A stretch of 64,000 nucleotides of DNA from Pseudomonas siliginis (GCF_019145195.1 NZ_JAHSTW010000001.1:558001-622000), one strand, 5' to 3'. Positions 33,954 through 43,680 are shown, counted from the stretch's first letter. The notes: a model not told the origin generated them from the letters alone. Numbers and translations are program-made.

Positions 33954-35581
33954 CCCGCTTCGCCGCTCTCTTGCTGCCCCTGCTGATCTGCACGGCCACC
34001 GCTCAGGCGGCCGAGCTGACCGCCAGCGTGGATCGCAGTCGCCTGAACTCCGGCGAGACGGTCGAGCTCACCCTCGAAACTGACGACGTCACCCAGTTCG
34101 GCAAGCCCGATCTGTCGGCACTGGAAGCGCTGTTCGAAGTGCGCGGCACGCGCCAGGTCAACCAGCTCAACACCCTCAACGGCGACAACCGCGCGACCAC
34201 ACGCTGGATCATCACCCTGCTGCCGAAAGAGAACGGCAGCGTAGTGATTCCGCCGCTGCAACTGGGCGAAGCGCAGAGCCAGCCGATCACCGTGCAGGTG
34301 ATCGCCAGCGATAACCGCGAAGACAACAACAGCCTTGATCCGGTGTTCATCGAAGCCAGCCTCGATCAGACCAGCGTTTACGTGCAGGCCCAGGCCATCC
34401 TGACCCTGCGCATCTATCATTCAGTCTCGCTGTACGACGACAGCAGCCTCAGCCCGCTGCAAATCGCCGATGCGCGCATCGAGCAGCTCGGCGACACGCG
34501 CACCTACGAGAAAGACATCAACGGTCTGCGCCACGGCGTGATCGAGATGCGCTACGCGATCTATCCGCAACACAGCGGCCTGCTGACGATCGCCCCGCAG
34601 ACTTTCAGCGCCACGCTGGTCGATACCGCGCCATCGGCAGACGCCTCGGGGCCGAAGCCCGGCAAACTGATGCGCGTCAGCTCGGCGTCGATTCCGCTGA
34701 CGGTCAAACCGAAACCGCTGACCTACCCGGTCGATGCACCCTGGCTGCCGGCGCGCAACCTCAGCCTCAGCGAAAGCTGGAGCCCGGAACCGGATCACAC
34801 CCAAGTCGGCGACTCACTGACCCGTAGCCTGACCCTGAAAGTCGAAGGCCTCGCCAGCTCGCAACTGCCAGCCCTGCCCGCCACCGACGTCAACGGCCTG
34901 CGCCGCTACCCCGACCAACCGGTGCTGAGCAACCAGAGCAGCGATCGCGGGATCATCGGCAGCCGCGAAGAACGCGAAGCCCTGGTGCCAAGCCGCAGCG
35001 GCGCAATCGACCTGCCAACCGTCGACGTGGTCTGGTGGAACACCTTCGAAGACCACCTCGAACACAGCAGCCTGCCCGCGCGCACCCTGCAAGTGGCGAA
35101 CAACCCCAGCCTGCAGATCGACACCCCGGCCGGCACCCTGCAACCGAGCACGCCCGACAACGACACCCTGTGGTGGTGGAAACTCAGCACCCTGATCCTC
35201 GCCTGCACCACCCTGCTCGGCTTCGGCCTCTGGTGGCGCGCCCGCTGGCAACCGGCAATCCACCGCGCCGCCCAGACCGGCCCGAGCCCACGCACCCTGC
35301 TCGACGACATCAAACGCGCCAGCCAGGCCAACGACCCCCACGCCACCCGCCAGGCACTGGACGCCTGGGCGCGGCAACAACCGGAGACACTGGCAGACAT
35401 GGCCGCGCGGTTCGTGCCGTTGTCGGATGCACTGGATGGGTTGAATGGTGCGCTGTACAGCGAGACCGGGCAGCACTGGCAGGGTGAGGATTTGTGGCGG
35501 GCGATTCGAACTATTCCCGCGGCGGAACGGGTGCAGGATCCGGTGGGTGATAGTGGATTGCCGCCGCTTTATCCGAAGTGA
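33950..35581 (+). CDS. BatD-like periplasmic membrane-anchored protein
   Basis: The 543-residue protein has a signal peptide (MTRFAALLLPLLICTATAQA), an all-beta periplasmic region of about 380 residues typical of BatD (ELTASVDRSRLNSGETVELT; FEVRGTRQVNQLNT), a membrane helix near 405-425 (LSTLILACTTLLGFGLWW) and a cytoplasmic helical tail. The start overlaps the preceding stop by ATGA. It is the last gene of the MoxR operon, followed by a repeat hairpin that may end the transcript. Confidence 0.9.
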   Translation: MTRFAALLLPLLICTATAQAAELTASVDRSRLNSGETVELTLETDDVTQFGKPDLSALEALFEVRGTRQVNQLNTLNGDNRATTRWIITLLPKENGSVVIPPLQLGEAQSQPITVQVIASDNREDNNSLDPVFIEASLDQTSVYVQAQAILTLRIYHSVSLYDDSSLSPLQIADARIEQLGDTRTYEKDINGLRHGVIEMRYAIYPQHSGLLTIAPQTFSATLVDTAPSADASGPKPGKLMRVSSASIPLTVKPKPLTYPVDAPWLPARNLSLSESWSPEPDHTQVGDSLTRSLTLKVEGLASSQLPALPATDVNGLRRYPDQPVLSNQSSDRGIIGSREEREALVPSRSGAIDLPTVDVVWWNTFEDHLEHSSLPARTLQVANNPSLQIDTPAGTLQPSTPDNDTLWWWKLSTLILACTTLLGFGLWWRARWQPAIHRAAQTGPSPRTLLDDIKRASQANDPHATRQALDAWARQQPETLADMAARFVPLSDALDGLNGALYSETGQHWQGEDLWRAIRTIPAAERVQDPVGDSGLPPLYPK

Positions 35582-35587
35582 AAAGCG

Positions 35588-35652
35588 AAAGATCGCAGCC
35601 TTTGGTAGCGCCTACGGATTGTGTAGGGGGCTGCCGAAGGCTGCGATCTTTT
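35588..35652. repeat. Inverted-repeat element (GATCGCAGCC type)
   Basis: AAAGATCGCAGCCTT pairs with AAGGCTGCGATCTTT, giving a 15-bp stem with a roughly 35-base loop. The same family occurs at about 9945-9968, 51240-51270, 51411-51443 and 51529-51551. The T-rich right end may give terminator function for the MoxR operon. Confidence 0.75.
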
Positions 35653-35689
35653 GATTCTCATAAATACTGATCCATGAGTACCGTCGAAC

Positions 35690-36097
35690 CTAGGGGAGCT
35701 TGACCAGCACAATTTCATCGGACCCCTTTGGCAATTCCAGCAAATACTTCCAGCTTTCAATAATTTTCTTCCACTCTTCCAAGCTGAATTTGCTTTCAGG
35801 CTGACCGATCCAGTCATCGTTTATGTTTATATCGACCTGTACACCACTCGCATCAATATTCAGGACAACATCATTTCCGCCTTCACAGACTGATAGCTGA
35901 GTGCCGTTCATTACTGACGTTAAGGACTCAAGCAGGCGATCACAAGCCCCGGAGTATTGGGCAATAGCGCCAAGAACAGAGCAGACATATAGCTCATACC
36001 GTTGAACTCCCTCTTGACCTGGGCTCACTTGCGCCATGTCATGAAAAACCTCACCCAATACTGGGTGAGTGCCAGCCCTATGATAAAAAAATTGCAA
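35690..36097 (-). CDS. Small cytoplasmic protein, possible immunity protein
   Basis: The 135-residue acidic protein has no signal peptide. Readable parts are an N-terminal helical region (QRYELYVCSVLGAIAQYSGA), a strand-rich middle (LSVCEGGNDVVLNIDASGVQ) and WKKIIESWKYLLELPKGSDE at the end. The family is not recognised. It is the last of six lower-GC minus-strand genes between the MoxR operon and a T6SS effector gene, and its size and acidity fit an immunity protein. That function is inferred from context only. Confidence 0.6.
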   Translation of the reverse strand: MQFFYHRAGTHPVLGEVFHDMAQVSPGQEGVQRYELYVCSVLGAIAQYSGACDRLLESLTSVMNGTQLSVCEGGNDVVLNIDASGVQVDININDDWIGQPESKFSLEEWKKIIESWKYLLELPKGSDEIVLVKLP

Positions 36098-36179
36098 TTC
36101 TATAAATGCGTTCTCAGCGAGTAATTAGGGAAAGCTACGCAGTCCCAGAAGATCTATGAGCCTGATTTTCTGGTGCGTC

Positions 36180-36593
36180 TTACACGGACAACTCTACGTA
36201 GACAGCCTCAACGATGGCGTCGCCTTCATCGAAATCAGGCACATAAAACCTTAAACCCACGCCAGTAACACTGAAGCCTGAATTATTGAAAACCAGAACC
36301 TCTCCTCGCTTGGCCAAAAACTGTCGAACCACAAGCGCATTCTCACCGACCAGTTTCTGGTTGTCCCAAACAAGCTCACTCCATTTCAAAAACTCAACGC
36401 CAACGACCCGGTAGCGCTCATCAAAGTAAATGTGCACGCCTAAATCATCGTAAGCGTCAGTCGGAACTGTCGAATCTTCGGCTTTGTAAAACGCCTCAAA
36501 CCGACCACCAAGCGCCTTCCTTGATTCTTCTCGGGACATGCCAGCGTGAATCAACCCCAGATCACCGCGACTTGACAGATCAAACACCAACAT
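36180..36593 (-). CDS. Immunity-like protein, paralogue A
   Basis: The 137-residue acidic protein aligns over nearly its whole length with the product of 36836-37264: shared positions include LG-FE-F-K--DS---TDAY, H-Y-D-----GVEF, W---KLVGE, GF-V--(V/L)G--FYV-D and the final YV-L. It has no signal peptide. The ATG at 36593 overlaps the preceding zinc-ribbon stop as TGATG; a GTG one codon upstream is also possible. Paralogous small acidic proteins in a toxin neighbourhood suggest immunity proteins, but no toxin with a matching domain is identified. Confidence 0.65.
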   Translation of the reverse strand: MLVFDLSSRGDLGLIHAGMSREESRKALGGRFEAFYKAEDSTVPTDAYDDLGVHIYFDERYRVVGVEFLKWSELVWDNQKLVGENALVVRQFLAKRGEVLVFNNSGFSVTGVGLRFYVPDFDEGDAIVEAVYVELSV

Positions 36594-36823
36594 CACTTCC
36601 TTTCAAAATCAACTGGGCACGGAACAATGTCCAACTCGTCCCACAGCATCGACAAGCCTATGCTTTCCATATAAGTCCCAAAATCCAGAAAAGGCGCAAC
36701 GCCGATCGCCTCAACTGAAAACCAGGTAGCGTCGCACTCTGGGCACATGAATAACTCTTTCCCAGTGGCCTTGACATGGGCACAGACAATGTAATCCTGC
36801 TGACATCTTGGGCAGATGATCAT
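36593..36823 (-). CDS. Zinc-ribbon small protein, cassette A
   Basis: The 76-residue protein has two CxxC knuckles (CPRC near residue 4 and CPEC near residue 28) followed by an acidic tail (FLDFGTYMESIGLSMLWDEL). It precedes and is translationally coupled to immunity-like paralogue A. A different zinc-ribbon gene precedes paralogue B in the same order, so the zinc-ribbon and immunity-like genes form a repeated two-gene cassette. The function of the zinc ribbon is unknown. Confidence 0.65.
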   Translation of the reverse strand: MIICPRCQQDYIVCAHVKATGKELFMCPECDATWFSVEAIGVAPFLDFGTYMESIGLSMLWDELDIVPCPVDFERK

Positions 36824-36835
36824 CTCTGGCTCCTG

Positions 36836-37264
36836 TTAGAGCACGACGCCGTTGAATGAATTTTCGCGGCGCAGATTGACATATAAAGTGGTGATCAAGT
36901 CGTCGTCATCGTCAACGTAAAACCCCATACCCAACTCACCGACTTCAAATCCGTCATCGTCAATGACGGGATCAATACCGTGGCGACGAAACAAAGCCAA
37001 CACGTCCGTGGATGTTTCGCCTACCAGCTTGTGGCCGTTCCAGGACACCGTGCTTCTTTCGAAAAACTCTACCCCTTTAACCATATCTCGCGCGTCGTAG
37101 TAGACATGAAGGTCGAGCTGAAAATAAGCATCCGTAGTATTCAGGGAGTCAGCGGTTTTCCAGAACACTTCGAAACCGGGCCCAAGAATGTCGCGCACTT
37201 GACCTTTGGACAACTTTCCATTCAAAGGGCCGACCGCTCCGTACTCCGCAATTGAAAAGTTCAT
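36836..37264 (-). CDS. Immunity-like protein, paralogue B
   Basis: The 142-residue protein is homologous to the product of 36180-36593 (shared LG--FE-F-K--DS--TTDAY core and a C-terminal GMGFYVDDDDD acidic run). The ATG at 37264 has GAGG at a good distance; a longer in-frame extension to 37318 is rejected. The acidic loop could mimic nucleic acid and neutralise a nuclease-type toxin, which is speculative. It lies 12 bases upstream of the cassette A zinc-ribbon gene, so all appear to share a transcript. Confidence 0.65.
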   Translation of the reverse strand: MNFSIAEYGAVGPLNGKLSKGQVRDILGPGFEVFWKTADSLNTTDAYFQLDLHVYYDARDMVKGVEFFERSTVSWNGHKLVGETSTDVLALFRRHGIDPVIDDDGFEVGELGMGFYVDDDDDLITTLYVNLRRENSFNGVVL

Positions 37265-37329
37265 TTGAAGCCTCTTGCTGGCGAATAATCCGGTTTCCAC
37301 TCTTTCTCCGCAACGCATGTGGGCGCGTC

Positions 37330-37587
37330 CTAACGTACTTCCTTGGTATAGGAAGAAAATTGACCGCCACCTTGATCAATATGTAGCCGATCGCATTTAT
37401 TGCAGCGATAAACAGTAGTAGCACCCGCACCTATCTGCTGATAGAACTCTTCCTCAGACAACCAACGATCTGCCAAGGCAGCACCCAGCTCATCTATCTT
37501 TCGCTCGGCAACTATTGAAAACTCTAACTCGGACGTACCATGAGACAAATTGATTATCTGACCGCACACACAGGAAAATTTAGGCAT
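37330..37587 (-). CDS. Zinc-ribbon small protein, cassette B
   Basis: The 85-residue protein has CVCG near the N-terminus and CNKC in the second half (YRCNKCDRLHIDQGGG), which together make one split zinc ribbon. The middle is helical (ERKIDELGAALADRWLSEEE). It has no signal peptide. It precedes immunity-like paralogue B, mirroring the order of cassette A. The family is not recognised. Confidence 0.6.
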   Translation of the reverse strand: MPKFSCVCGQIINLSHGTSELEFSIVAERKIDELGAALADRWLSEEEFYQQIGAGATTVYRCNKCDRLHIDQGGGQFSSYTKEVR

Positions 37588-37693
37588 TGTATTGGTGGCT
37601 CAGCTCAAGAAACGTAAAAGCTCGCCCACGCTCTTGAGGTGGGCGCATCAAGACAAAAAATCTTTTATCAGCGAGGCATTGGGAAGGGATCAA

Positions 37694-38170
37694 TCATTGT
37701 TTCACCTGATAAAACGTAACCACCGGGCCGTAATTCTCATCCGAGTTCGACACCTCGACAGTGAATAATGTGTCCGGGAATTTCTCCTTCAACACCATTC
37801 GCCAGGCAAACCCGATCATCTCGCACAGCTGAAGAAATATTCTGGGCAATACACCATTTCCGTATTGGCCAAAAACATCATAAATCTTCACATAATTCAT
37901 AAGCCGCTCAACCTCCGCCATGTCGCCAGCGGCCAGGTTCACGCAGCGCGCGAACGCTTCGTGTGAAAAATTTCGCTCGAGGAAGACGCCTCCCTCAGAC
38001 ACGATGAACGTCGGGAACAGCAACGTGGAAAACATCAATATCTGTTCCGGGTGGCATTGGTCGTTGATATACGAATGAATATCCAGGCCTTCCTGATTTG
38101 CCCATTGCTGCTTCCACGCGTCATAGGGTTCAGTGTCGATGACGAAGGGTAAAGAGTTGATCAGATGCAT
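37694..38170 (-). CDS. Small cytoplasmic protein, unknown function
   Basis: The 158-residue product starts at MHLINSLPFVIDTEPYDAWK; six upstream in-frame codons (from 38188) are left out. Recognisable only as a mixed alpha/beta protein (PEQILMFSTLLFPTFIVSEG; IFLQLCEMIGFAWRMVLKEK; VTFYQVKQ end). It lies at the head of the minus-strand gene string and shares its lower GC content. It could be another immunity protein. No motif supports a specific role. Confidence 0.6.
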   Translation of the reverse strand: MHLINSLPFVIDTEPYDAWKQQWANQEGLDIHSYINDQCHPEQILMFSTLLFPTFIVSEGGVFLERNFSHEAFARCVNLAAGDMAEVERLMNYVKIYDVFGQYGNGVLPRIFLQLCEMIGFAWRMVLKEKFPDTLFTVEVSNSDENYGPVVTFYQVKQ

Positions 38171-38893
38171 TGCATGGGCTCCAGACACGATTTTCCGCCA
38201 CGGGGGACCTCGGGGGGACAGACCTCTGTTTATCAGAACTTGTTTTGTCCCTGGTTCTGCTCCATTACCCGCACGATCCAGCGAGATACTGGGATTGGCA
38301 ACGACGATGCCATCGGACTGCGCTCATAGTGGCTGCAAGACCATGATGTTTGCCAGCAGGAACGTCTGTCCGCGCTTGGGCATGCCAATGAACTGATGAG
38401 TTCGCCCACAGGGGCAGGAGACTGGTGCGCGAGAAATACGTACGACGAACGTCCATGTAGAAGATCCTGCAACGGGCAATAATCGGTCTGATCAGGTGCC
38501 ATGCTCGGCCGGACAGCGGCGCGGATGAGCGCAAAGAGTCGCTGGCGTCTCTGCACTAGCGCACCAGCCGACATGATATTAGGTGGCCACCTTTTTGGCG
38601 TCAATCAATGGATTGGTTGAACAATCGGTTTCGATGAGCGGTACAGCTCGTATCCTCGGGCAATGCGCCTGTTAAAGGCTCTGTTTGCCCTGCGTCGGTT
38701 TGCGAGCGCGGGTACGCCTTCAGCGTTACTCACGATTCATCCGAAGTAACCTCTGTAAGATTTCAGACGATCCCTCGTAGGTTTCATCCCGAGTGTTCGA
38801 TTCCTACGCAATACACAGAAAGATCTGACTGCTGTCGTTTTCCAGATACACGCACATTTCTCCGTCACAAACAGACACAGGGAAATGTGCTCA
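38171..38893. other. Gene-free, possibly degenerate segment
   Basis: No intact gene is seen in about 720 bases. On the minus strand between 38233 and 38604 protein-like fragments appear in shifting frames (for example CPCGRTHQFIGMPKRGQTFL), as in a decayed mobile-element or other gene remnant. No terminal repeats or recognised transposase motif allow a name. The right end carries the promoter of the VasX-like gene. Confidence 0.35.
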
Positions 38894-41800
38894 ATGATGC
38901 ACCCCGCCAACCTCGCGGCAGCTGCCGCCTCGAAAGCGCCCATTGGTGCACCCGCCGCCTGCCCCTTGCGCAACACCCACGTGCAACTGCTGCCCCTTGC
39001 GTACGGCCTGGTGGAAAAACCCTTCGACCCCAGCACCGAAATCACGCTGCCTTACACCCTGACCACGCGTCCCATGGGCATCCGCCGCCTGCGCGATGGT
39101 TGGCTGTACATCGTCGACAGTCTCAGCGGTGAGCTGTACGAATACCGCGTGCTCGACGGCGTGATCAGCGCATTGCTGCATCGCGGCAAAAGCGTCAGCG
39201 AGGATCAGCGCAGCGCCATCGAAGAACGTCCGGCTTTGATCTTCTCGCGTAAAAGCACCCTCTACGTGACCTTCGCCGATGTGCAGTTGAGCGCGGCGAA
39301 GTGCCGACAGGTGCTGGACAGCGCGGAGGAGCGCGAGCACTTCATGCAGGCGGTCGATCTCGGCCCGGTGCATTGTCTGATCGGCGGCGAGCATCTGCTC
39401 ACCGTGGCCCAGGCCAAACAATGGCTGGCGGAAGTGGCCTGCACAGCGAAACCGCTGGCCGAGGCGGACGCCACGCGGATGCCGACGGTGCAGGTCAGCG
39501 ACGCGCCGGAGCACGAACGCGAACCCTATCTGTGGGAAAACCCGCGACGTTTTCGCGAGGCGCATATCGGCGAATTTCTTGGTCGGGTGCGCGGACCATA
39601 TCAGGACGACACGCTGTTTCTGCTGGTCCACGACGACCTCGGCGTGATGCGCGATCTGGCTGATTATCAGGACCTGGTGGTCGGCTGGATCGAGCAGTGG
39701 AGCAACACCGACAACAACGAGCGCGACTATCTGCTGGCCAGTTACATCGAGTCGCTGAGCCAGCTCGGCGCTCAGGATTTCGACTCCTTGGCCAAGGCCA
39801 GCGACGATCCGCGCGCCCAGGCATTGTTTGCTGAACTGGAGCAATTGCCCGAGCCGGATCGGGAAAATACCCGGCAGGCGCTGCTCGACTATTTGAACAA
39901 GGGTGGTGAGGTCGAGCCAGTTGCAGGCGAAGCCACGCCTGAGTTGCAACAGCTTCGCGAAAAGGCACTGGACGAGTCGCTGGCGCTGAACCGTTTCGAC
40001 GGCGTCGCCCCGGATTTCACCGCACATGCTCGCGTCACCGCCGAGGCGGACCGACGCTTTTATACCCGTGAATATTTTGCTGAAGTCGCCCCGGCCGATT
40101 TCGTCGAGCGCCACCTCAGCACACTGGTCGAGCTCGGCAAGGATCAGAGCCGGCGCATGAAGGACGTTCTCGACGGCCCGCTGCTCAGCGGCAAGCGCGG
40201 CATCAACGACCTGATCGACCGCCCGGCCATGGACGAGGTGCTCAACAGTCATCGCGACAACCTCGGACGCTGGAATCGCCTGCTCGAACGCATCACCGCC
40301 GATCGCGCGCAACTGCTGTGCGCCGGGCGTTTCCATCGCTCGGCTTGGTATTTCGACGGCCAAGCGCAGATCGATCAGGCGCTCGCCAGCGAATACGCCT
40401 GCCTCAAGGACATCGGCCGCAGCGACGCGGCCAACGAACAAATGCTCGATTACCTCGAACAACACCCGCAACTGACCCGCCCGTTGTTCTACACCTTGTC
40501 GCTGCGTTTGCAGACCGAACAGGCCGGGCAATATTCAACGCTGTTCAACGCCGGCATGGCGATGTTCAACAACCTGCCGGACTGGCTGGCCAAATTGCAG
40601 AGCATCGAGCAGCCGCAGCTGCCCGCGCTGGATGATCTGCCGGCACACAGCCGCGTCCTCGCCGATGCCGTGCAGGACACCTACAGCCCGGCGCTGAACC
40701 TCGGCCTGAGCCGGGCGCTGGAAGGCTTTGATCTTGCCGGCGAGAAAATCCCCGACCTCGACGAACTGTTCCAGCGCTTGCCCAAGGCCCTGCGCCTGCG
40801 CGTCTTCGACGCCGCGCGAACCAGCGGCGTGACCTTCACCGTGTCCACCCCGGCGGAACAAGCGGCGCTGCAAGCCACGATCAAGGAAGTGCTGCGCGAA
40901 CGCGACTACCTGAAAACCCTCAACCGCGAACGCAACCAGCTCACCCACAACAAAAACCGCCAGGGCCACAAAACCGCCCGGGCGGTGGAATTGCAGCAGG
41001 AAATCGTCCGCGTGCGCACGCAATTGGCGCTGTTCGAAGGCCGCCTCGCGGCGGCGTTGAGCCCGATTGACGAACTGCCGGATCGCTCGGCACGGCTGTA
41101 CGGCGCCACCCCGGCGAAAGCGGGATTGACGGTGGTGTTTCCGCCGGCGCAGCACGGGGAATTGCGTGGGTTGCTGGAGAATATTCGCGCGGGGGTGGCG
41201 GGGGTTTCGAAGGCGAGTCTGGTGCGGACGGAGGGGATGGGGTTGTTGGTGGTGTTGGTGCAGGTGGTGAATTTGGCAGCAGTTTTCCATGAGTTGCGTA
41301 GGCAAACAGCGAATAAAAGGGTGTGGGGACCTTTCGCCAATGCGCTCGCTGCTACGGGGGCTGCTGGATTCACTGCAGGGCAAAGCCTTGCCAATACTGC
41401 GTTGCAGGCTCGTAGCGATGCGCTGATTGCCAGGGTTCAGCACGAGGCATTGCAAAGCGTACACATACAAATGGGCAAGTTGCACATCGGACTGGGCTTT
41501 CTTACCTACGGTCTGGGGTTGGTAACCTCAGCAGTCAATCTCGCAAAACAACTCGAAAATTGGCAACAGTCAATTCGCAGTGGTAATCCGTCGGCACAGA
41601 GGGCCGCCGCGCTCGCAGTTTTAGGCGCAAGTGGAATGACGTCGGCTAATGCCTATGGTCTGGGACAAACTTTGTCTGCAAGCTACAAGGTACTCACTGC
41701 ATCAAACAGCGCTGCGAGAACAACTGCATGGGCCGCCGCCGGAACCCGTCTCTCTACAGTCTTTTTCCGGTTTAATCTTGCCGGCGCGTTGTTCACCTTG

Positions 41801-42478
41801 CTTGAGTTGAGCGGGGCCTGGCTGTTCAACCGCTACAACATCAGTGCTCATGACAAATGGTTACGGATCACACCATGGGGTAGAGATGCCGAGATGCGTG
41901 GCGATCATACACTTCACGACTATCAAAGTTATTTAGCCTTTCTGATCAACGCTCCCTATGTTCAGATCGGTTCGAACCAGGACGTGTCATGGTTGAGAAA
42001 ACTGTTGCTCACACCCAAACCCGGCGATATCCATCTAGTCATACCCAGCCTGACACTAAGTGAATTACTGCCACCCTTTGGCGGAAAATCCAAGCACCGT
42101 TTAGGTATAGGAGCGCATCGTATTTCCGTTCCGCTGCATAGCCGAGGAGTGCTACGGGAAGAGCGAGAAGTTATCAGCGACGAGATTTTAGCCAGTCTAA
42201 GTATCGCTAAGTCTGATTCCGATGGATTAGTGCTGTGTCTTAAGTATCCAGTCAATCTCGATTCTGAATACACGCCCGCGAAAGAAACCCTTGAGTTGGC
42301 AGTTTGCATTGAGTCAACGAATGAAAAAGGTGAGGGGATATCGCGAACTCGTATCATTCAACTTGATCCACGGGGAAAGGGCCACTTTCCGGTGGTAGGA
42401 GCCCAGCAAATAAAAACGAAACCACCAATACTGCTGGTCGAAGTCCAGTTTCTTGAGCGGGCTGACCATGCAGATTAA
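38894..42478 (+). CDS. VasX-like T6SS effector (BTH_I2691 family), membrane-active toxin
   Basis: The protein has about 1194 residues. The N-terminus (AACPLRNTHVQLLPLAYGLV; then MGIRRLRDGWLYIVDSLSGE) matches the VasX N-terminal region of T6SS cargo effectors. A coiled coil lies at about 660-740. A series of hydrophobic helices follows at about 780-795, 813-836, 862-880, 904-927 and 956-977, as expected for a pore-former. The hydrophilic C-terminus ends in LLVEVQFLERADHAD. The ATG pair at 38894/38897 sits at a proper distance from AGGGAA. GC falls visibly after about 41270. The immunity partner overlaps the 3' end by 11 bases. No T6SS structural gene is in the window. Confidence 0.85.
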   Translation: MMHPANLAAAAASKAPIGAPAACPLRNTHVQLLPLAYGLVEKPFDPSTEITLPYTLTTRPMGIRRLRDGWLYIVDSLSGELYEYRVLDGVISALLHRGKSVSEDQRSAIEERPALIFSRKSTLYVTFADVQLSAAKCRQVLDSAEEREHFMQAVDLGPVHCLIGGEHLLTVAQAKQWLAEVACTAKPLAEADATRMPTVQVSDAPEHEREPYLWENPRRFREAHIGEFLGRVRGPYQDDTLFLLVHDDLGVMRDLADYQDLVVGWIEQWSNTDNNERDYLLASYIESLSQLGAQDFDSLAKASDDPRAQALFAELEQLPEPDRENTRQALLDYLNKGGEVEPVAGEATPELQQLREKALDESLALNRFDGVAPDFTAHARVTAEADRRFYTREYFAEVAPADFVERHLSTLVELGKDQSRRMKDVLDGPLLSGKRGINDLIDRPAMDEVLNSHRDNLGRWNRLLERITADRAQLLCAGRFHRSAWYFDGQAQIDQALASEYACLKDIGRSDAANEQMLDYLEQHPQLTRPLFYTLSLRLQTEQAGQYSTLFNAGMAMFNNLPDWLAKLQSIEQPQLPALDDLPAHSRVLADAVQDTYSPALNLGLSRALEGFDLAGEKIPDLDELFQRLPKALRLRVFDAARTSGVTFTVSTPAEQAALQATIKEVLRERDYLKTLNRERNQLTHNKNRQGHKTARAVELQQEIVRVRTQLALFEGRLAAALSPIDELPDRSARLYGATPAKAGLTVVFPPAQHGELRGLLENIRAGVAGVSKASLVRTEGMGLLVVLVQVVNLAAVFHELRRQTANKRVWGPFANALAATGAAGFTAGQSLANTALQARSDALIARVQHEALQSVHIQMGKLHIGLGFLTYGLGLVTSAVNLAKQLENWQQSIRSGNPSAQRAAALAVLGASGMTSANAYGLGQTLSASYKVLTASNSAARTTAWAAAGTRLSTVFFRFNLAGALFTLLELSGAWLFNRYNISAHDKWLRITPWGRDAEMRGDHTLHDYQSYLAFLINAPYVQIGSNQDVSWLRKLLLTPKPGDIHLVIPSLTLSELLPPFGGKSKHRLGIGAHRISVPLHSRGVLREEREVISDEILASLSIAKSDSDGLVLCLKYPVNLDSEYTPAKETLELAVCIESTNEKGEGISRTRIIQLDPRGKGHFPVVGAQQIKTKPPILLVEVQFLERADHAD

Positions 42479-43580
42479 ACCCCACAAGCCGATTAACACG
42501 ACGATCTGTGAGCAAGCCAGAAAAGCTGGAAGCATCAAACCATTTTCGAGTGGAAAAATCACTTATCTCGCACCACTTCCATTACCAACTTCCATACCCC
42601 CCTATGGGCCTCATATAGGCGAACTCAGTCAGGTCTACATGGATCTTGGCACAGGCTCACCACAGATATTTTCTTGGCAGATGACCTTGGGCGGTCCTTT
42701 CAGTCTTGCTTTCTGGTTCGTCTGTCTGACACCTGTGGCAGGAGGCATTCTTGGGCTGGCGTCCGGAGACGGGTGGGAAAGTTGGACCTACGTACAAGAG
42801 ATTTTTCGAGAGTCCAAAATACTTGGCTTAAAGGTTTTATTTCTCACTCTAACAATCAGTCTAGGCGTCTGGCACCACCACCACAAAAAACGCCTCCACC
42901 TCATCCCAACCCGCTTCAACCGCCAACGCCGCGAAGTCTGCTTCATGCCCGAAGGGGCCTCCGAACCAGTCTTCGTTCCATGGGAATCGCTCAGCGCCTG
43001 GATCATCGAAGCCAAAGGCGCCACCCAGTTTGGCATCCACCGCCAATACGGCATGGGCATCGGTTTTCACCACGGCGAAACCCTCACCAGCCTCGAATTC
43101 CAATGCGCCGGCCTGGAGCTCGCGATCAGCCATTGGGAGGCGATTCGCGGTTACATGGAGTACGAAGTCAACGACCTCAAATCGATTCAGGACTTGCAGG
43201 ATCTGCAAGGCCCGGACGACCCGCCTCACGAAGGCCTGCACACTTTCCGTAACGCCCGCGCGCGGATGCATCAGCAGATCCGTGAAGGCCGGCGCTCGCG
43301 GCTTTCGGGGTTCTTCTGGTACCTGTATCACGTCATGACCTTATGGACGATTCCAAACCGTTTGGTCGAATGGGAAGTACGGCGTCTGGAAAGGATCGGC
43401 AAACAGGCGCTGCCGGAAGTCATGCGCGAATGGTCCGAGCCATTGCCGAAAGAGCAAAGGGCCAAGCCGAGCGAAGAGTTGTTGCGGCTGAGCGAACAAG
43501 TGCGGCGGATGCACAAGCGTCAGCCGCATCGGCCGATTACGCAGATTTTCGCTGAGGTTTGCAGGCGGGCTGTGGACTGA
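42468..43580 (+). CDS. DUF6708 protein, probable immunity partner 1
   Basis: The 370-residue protein has two hydrophobic regions in the first 130 residues (FSLAFWFVCLTPVAGGILGL; VLFLTLTISLGVW) and a soluble C-terminal half (from HHKKRLHLIPTRFNRQRREV onward) almost identical to that of the second copy. The start at 42468 lies inside the last codons of the effector gene. Membrane insertion plus tight coupling to a pore-forming effector supports an immunity role. The N-terminal half is lower in GC than the C-terminal half, hinting at module exchange. Confidence 0.8.
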   Translation: MQIKPHKPINTTICEQARKAGSIKPFSSGKITYLAPLPLPTSIPPYGPHIGELSQVYMDLGTGSPQIFSWQMTLGGPFSLAFWFVCLTPVAGGILGLASGDGWESWTYVQEIFRESKILGLKVLFLTLTISLGVWHHHHKKRLHLIPTRFNRQRREVCFMPEGASEPVFVPWESLSAWIIEAKGATQFGIHRQYGMGIGFHHGETLTSLEFQCAGLELAISHWEAIRGYMEYEVNDLKSIQDLQDLQGPDDPPHEGLHTFRNARARMHQQIREGRRSRLSGFFWYLYHVMTLWTIPNRLVEWEVRRLERIGKQALPEVMREWSEPLPKEQRAKPSEELLRLSEQVRRMHKRQPHRPITQIFAEVCRRAVD

Positions 43581-43630
43581 TGCAGAGCAGTTTTGTGACC
43601 AGAGGGAGGGAGGTTTTTTGCCTGTTTGCG

Positions 43631-43660
43631 CGCCTTCGCGAGCAGGCTCGCTCCCACAGG
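43631..43660 (-). repeat. REP element
   Basis: CGCCTTCGCGAGCAGGCTCG motif between the first DUF6708 gene and the toxin-tail remnant; a likely site of past recombination. Confidence 0.8.
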
Positions 43661-43680
43661 GGACCGCGTTGGATGCGGAT

